A program made the position numbers and the translations under genes. From Lentibacillus juripiscarius JCM 12147 (GTDB taxonomy: Bacteria > Bacillota > Bacilli > Bacillales_D > Amphibacillaceae), in contig BBCA01000088.1 in NCBI GenBank assembly GCA_001311805.1, forward strand, positions 1 through 8,018: DNA of 8,018 nt, in the 5' to 3' direction. The notes beneath the pieces are model-generated. The model made no database searches. It was given only the letters and a program-made list of their open reading frames with translations, and was not told where the DNA came from. Below are positions 5,664-8,018 of the stretch, piece after piece (the first letter of the stretch is position 1; the number at the start of each line of letters is the position of its first letter).

Positions 5664-6388
5664 CTAAAGTATCTTCTCTAAAAATTCCTTTGCCCTGTCT
5701 GAGTTTGGTTGTTCAAAAAAGGTATCCGGAGCGGTCTCCTCCATCAACACGCCTTCATCGAGAAACAGTATACGATCAGCCGCCTCTTTGGCAAAGCCCA
5801 TTTCATGCGTCACAATTACCATCGTCATTCCGGTTGTCTGCGCCAGATCTTTCATCACTTCGAGCACTTCATTGACCATTTCCGGATCGAGTGCTGATGT
5901 CGGTTCATCAAACAGCATGACCTCAGGCTCCATGGCCAGTGCCCTGGCAATAGCGACACGCTGTTTCTGCCCGCCGGAAAGCCGGTTCGGATAAGCATCA
6001 AGCTTGTCTGATAGGCCAACCTTCGCAATCAGATCTTTGGCATGCGTATCCGCTTCCTCTTTGCTGCGATTATTTACCTTTTTGGCGCATACGTTACGTT
6101 TTCCAAGACCGTCATATGAGGAAATAAATGAAAGTGTTGAAACACCATACCGATTTGTTTGCGCACATCCATTTTAGAAACAGACGGACCTGTGATTTCC
6201 TTCTGTTCAACCGATATGCTCCCACTCGTCGGCTCCTCCAAAAGATTCAGGCACCGAAGAAACGTGGATTTTCCTGATCCAGACGGTCCGATAACGGCAA
6301 CGACTTCCCCTTTTTCAATGGTGGTCGATATATTTTTCAACACTTCTGTCCCGTCAAACGCTTTTGACATATTTTCTACTTTAATCAC
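5664..6388 (-). CDS. artR: Amino-acid ABC transporter ATPase, ArtR/GlnQ type (one frameshift)
   Basis: This is the cytoplasmic ATPase of a polar amino-acid importer, probably for arginine. Corrected, it has 241 residues with every ABC motif: Walker [10 protein letters not shown] (34-42), Q-loop Q84 in [11 protein letters not shown], signature LSGGQKQR (137-144), Walker [13 protein letters not shown] (157-168) and switch H195 in VTHEM. The frame breaks at an A5 run (plus 6079-6083); six A residues turn YAPKR-stop into [15 protein letters not shown]. As read, the product ends after residue 104, separating Walker A from the signature. A GTG start at 6386-6388 with GGAGG ten bases upstream overlaps the permease stop by 8 bp. 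It is last in the operon, in the B. subtilis artPQR order. Confidence 0.9.
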
Positions 6389-7040
6389 TGTAACGAAGCC
6401 TCCGTTCCACTACTTTCCCTGCCTGTGTCAGGACGTACACCATCACCCAGTAAATAACACCTGCAAACAGGAGTGGCTCAAAATTCCGATATAATTCCGA
6501 ACCGACAATTTGTGCCCGGCGCATCAGATCAAGATAGCCGATCGTTGACACAATGGCTGATTCTTTGGTTAATGTAATAAATTCATTCATGAGTGCCGGC
6601 AATATATTCTTTAGCGCCTGTGGCAAAATAATCTGAAGCATCATCGGTTTATACGGGACTCCCAATGCTTCTGCCGCCTCTGTCTGTCCTTTATCCACTG
6701 CCAGGATTCCGGCACGGATAATTTCCGACACATAGGCAGCTGAATTAAGGCCAAACGCTGCTATCGCTGATAAAAATGGAGATATATCATACCCGGTCAA
6801 TTGCGGAATAGCAAAATAAACAATCATCAGCTGTAAAATCAACGGCGTTCCGCGGAAAATCGATGTATACACATTTGCAATCCCTTTTAAAATTCGAATG
6901 TTGGCGATTTTGCATAAAGCCAGTAGTGTCCCAAGCAAAAAGCCAACGATAATGCATACACTGACAAATTTTAATGTGACCCATATCCCTTCCAGCATAA
7001 AAGGAATCCATGGCACAATTTGGCTAAAATCCAAATTCAT
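6381..7040 (-). CDS. artQ: Amino-acid ABC transporter permease, ArtQ-like
   Basis: This intact 219-residue inner-membrane permease belongs to the HisM/ArtQ family. It has about five hydrophobic segments, near residues 12-45, 65-82, 88-112, 135-155 and 185-206. The signature YTSIFRGTPLILQL (58-71) is present, as is the EAA loop EAAEALGVPYKPMMLQIILP (121-140), which docks on the ATPase. The N-terminus MNLDFSQIVPWIPFMLEG and the overall run strongly recall B. subtilis ArtQ from memory; specificity for arginine is inferred mainly from this and from the binding protein. The ATG at 7038-7040 has GGGGTG seven bases upstream. It follows the binding-protein gene by 31 bp and overlaps the ATPase gene by 8 bp. 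Such permeases work as dimers. Confidence 0.92.
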   Translation of the reverse strand: MNLDFSQIVPWIPFMLEGIWVTLKFVSVCIIVGFLLGTLLALCKIANIRILKGIANVYTSIFRGTPLILQLMIVYFAIPQLTGYDISPFLSAIAAFGLNSAAYVSEIIRAGILAVDKGQTEAAEALGVPYKPMMLQIILPQALKNILPALMNEFITLTKESAIVSTIGYLDLMRRAQIVGSELYRNFEPLLFAGVIYWVMVYVLTQAGKVVERRLRYSD

Positions 7041-7071
7041 GCCTTAACACCCCGTCTCTCTGTTGTAAAAA

Positions 7072-7880
7072 TTATTCTTCTGACAGCCATTTATCTTTAA
7101 GCTCTACTAATTTGCCGTTTTCTTCAAGTTTCTTTAATACCTTGTTTACATCGTCTACAAGTTCGCTGCCTTTAGGGAAAGCAATACCCATGCCAGGGGA
7201 GCTTGTAGTTGGGTCATCAAAACCTTCCAGTCCCTGTTCCTTCACATATCCTTTAGCAACTGACTTATCCATGTAGCCAACATCAATTCGGCTGGAATTC
7301 AATTCCTGAATTAAAATGTTTGCACTGTCCAGTTTCTTTACTTCAAACCCATACTCATCTTTCAGTTTTTCAGCTCCTTCTTCCTGAATAGTTCCCAGCT
7401 GAACGCCGACTGTTTTCCCTTTTAAGTCCTCCAGGCTGTCAATTCCCGCGTCAGGTTTGGAAATGAACATTTCACCGGATCGATTGTATTCAGTCGAAAA
7501 ATCCACGTTCTTTTTTACGATCTTCTGTCGTACTCATGCCCGCCATAACCATATCTACCCGACCAGACTGCAAAGAGCCAATCAGCCCGTCAAACTTCAT
7601 ATCTTCTATTTTTAATTCGTAACCAAGCTCTTCAGCAACCAGATTCGCTAAGTCAATATCAAATCCTTCATATTCGCCTTCAGGTGTCCGGGATTCAAAC
7701 GGTGGAAAATCAGCTGATGTAGCCATTCTCAATATATTTTCTTCACTGGAATCCGAACTGCCATCTGCGCCGGAAGATGTATCCTTACTGCCGCTAGCCT
7801 TATCACTACCACTTCCACAAGCCGTCAATATAAACATGAAAGCCACAACTATCAGCACTGCCCCCATTATTTTTCATCAT
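7072..7880 (-). CDS. artP: Arginine-type ABC substrate-binding lipoprotein, frameshifted twice
   Basis: This is a type 2 periplasmic-binding-fold lipoprotein, about 269 residues once corrected. A hydrophobic signal ends in the lipobox LTAC and is followed by a Gly/Ser/Asp-rich linker. SBP_bac_3 signatures follow: ATSADFPPFE, GFDIDLA, FDGLIGSLQSGRVDMVMAGM, LKGKTVGVQLGTIQEE and the C-terminal LKDKWLSEE. GVQLGTIQEEGAEKL closely recalls B. subtilis ArtP. A break at plus 7508-7516 (one extra base or two missing) separates TTEDRKK from NVDFSTEYNRS. A second lies at the start: the ATGATG at 7875-7880 has GGGAG six bases upstream but is out of frame with the signal peptide. Two more A residues in the A5 run (7870-7874) would give MMKKIMGAVLIV; the in-frame ATG at 7865-7867 gives a signal with no basic residues. 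Confidence 0.9.
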
Positions 7881-7891
7881 GATCCGCTCCC

Positions 7892-7941
7892 TTTTTATTC
7901 ATGTTTTTGTATATTTATTAATTAGTATGTATATTTATAAC
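7892..7941. promoter_or_regulatory. Candidate arginine-repressor (AhrC/ArgR) sites upstream of artP
   Basis: TGTATATTTAT occurs twice, at 7908-7918 and 7928-7938, exactly 20 bp apart. The extended sites match the symmetric ARG-box pattern TGAATWWWWATTCA at 12 of 14 (7908-7921) and 10 of 14 (7928-7941) positions. On the minus strand CATGAATAAAAA (7892-7903) equals the first part of the B. subtilis AhrC consensus as I recall it. One site overlaps the -10. The region is very AT-rich, so chance matches are possible; binding is inferred. Confidence 0.35.
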
Positions 7942-7962
7942 ACGGAAAGCAATAAAAAACAA
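7934..7962 (-). promoter_or_regulatory. Sigma-A promoter of the artPQR-like operon
   Basis: Minus-strand -35 TTGTTT (7957-7962) and -10 TATAAA (7934-7939) are 17 bases apart. This puts the transcript start near 7927 and gives a leader of about 47 bases before the ATGATG. The remaining bases, 7963-8018, are AT-rich and show no other feature. Confidence 0.65.
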
Positions 7963-8018
7963 GCGTATTTTGAAAATAAATTAAAAAATTTGGTTTCCGG
8001 TTGATTCTTGTCCTTTTC

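Noticed and set aside
7966..7980. CodY-like site (TATTTTCAAAATACG on the minus strand) upstream of the artP promoter
   Set aside because: It has about five mismatches to AATTTTCWGAAAATT in very AT-rich DNA.

Overview
The window looks like chromosomal DNA from a low-to-moderate GC, endospore-forming Bacillaceae relative. A halotolerant lineage such as Lentibacillus, Virgibacillus or Oceanobacillus is my inference, not shown. The reasons are a YteA-type sporulation DksA/TraR protein, AAGGAGG-type ribosome sites, sigma-A promoters, Bacillus-type cold-shock proteins and an arginine ABC operon in the same gene order as B. subtilis artPQR. I see no prophage, transposase, CRISPR array, tRNA or rRNA, and no novel multi-gene system.

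Layout. 1-104: the edge of a degenerate 52-bp tandem repeat. 127-164: a two-way terminator. 178-2651, minus strand: a run of five genes read right to left, namely a SAM methyltransferase, a small uncharacterised protein, an ElaA-like acetyltransferase, YteA and a DUF2082-type zinc-ribbon protein. The first three overlap as if translationally coupled. 2720-3706, minus strand: two tandem cold-shock protein modules, each with its own promoter, long leader and terminator. 3781-4912, plus strand: trhO (tRNA U34 hydroxylase) with a clear promoter and terminator. 4944-5048: five 21-bp tandem repeats. 5150-5629, plus strand: a glutathione peroxidase-family gene whose only well-placed start codon is ATT. 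5664-7880, minus strand: artP-artQ-artR-like lipoprotein, permease and ATPase, with a promoter and possible arginine-repressor sites at 7892-7962.

The dominant oddity is quality or decay. Seven of twelve genes carry small indels, mostly in A/T runs of 4-7 bases, although the encoded proteins are otherwise well conserved on both sides of each break. In two genes (csp copy 2 and trhO) a -1 and a +1 compensate. The simplest reading is homopolymer consensus error in the assembly rather than seven pseudogenes, so frameshifted genes are given here with their whole span and the position of each break. One apparent 231-residue fusion protein (1210-1905) is an artefact of such errors and resolves into two overlapping genes.

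Functionally the window mixes housekeeping and stress functions: tRNA wobble modification, cold shock, peroxide defence, arginine uptake and a sporulation-associated regulator. The neighbouring blocks show no evident joint pathway.
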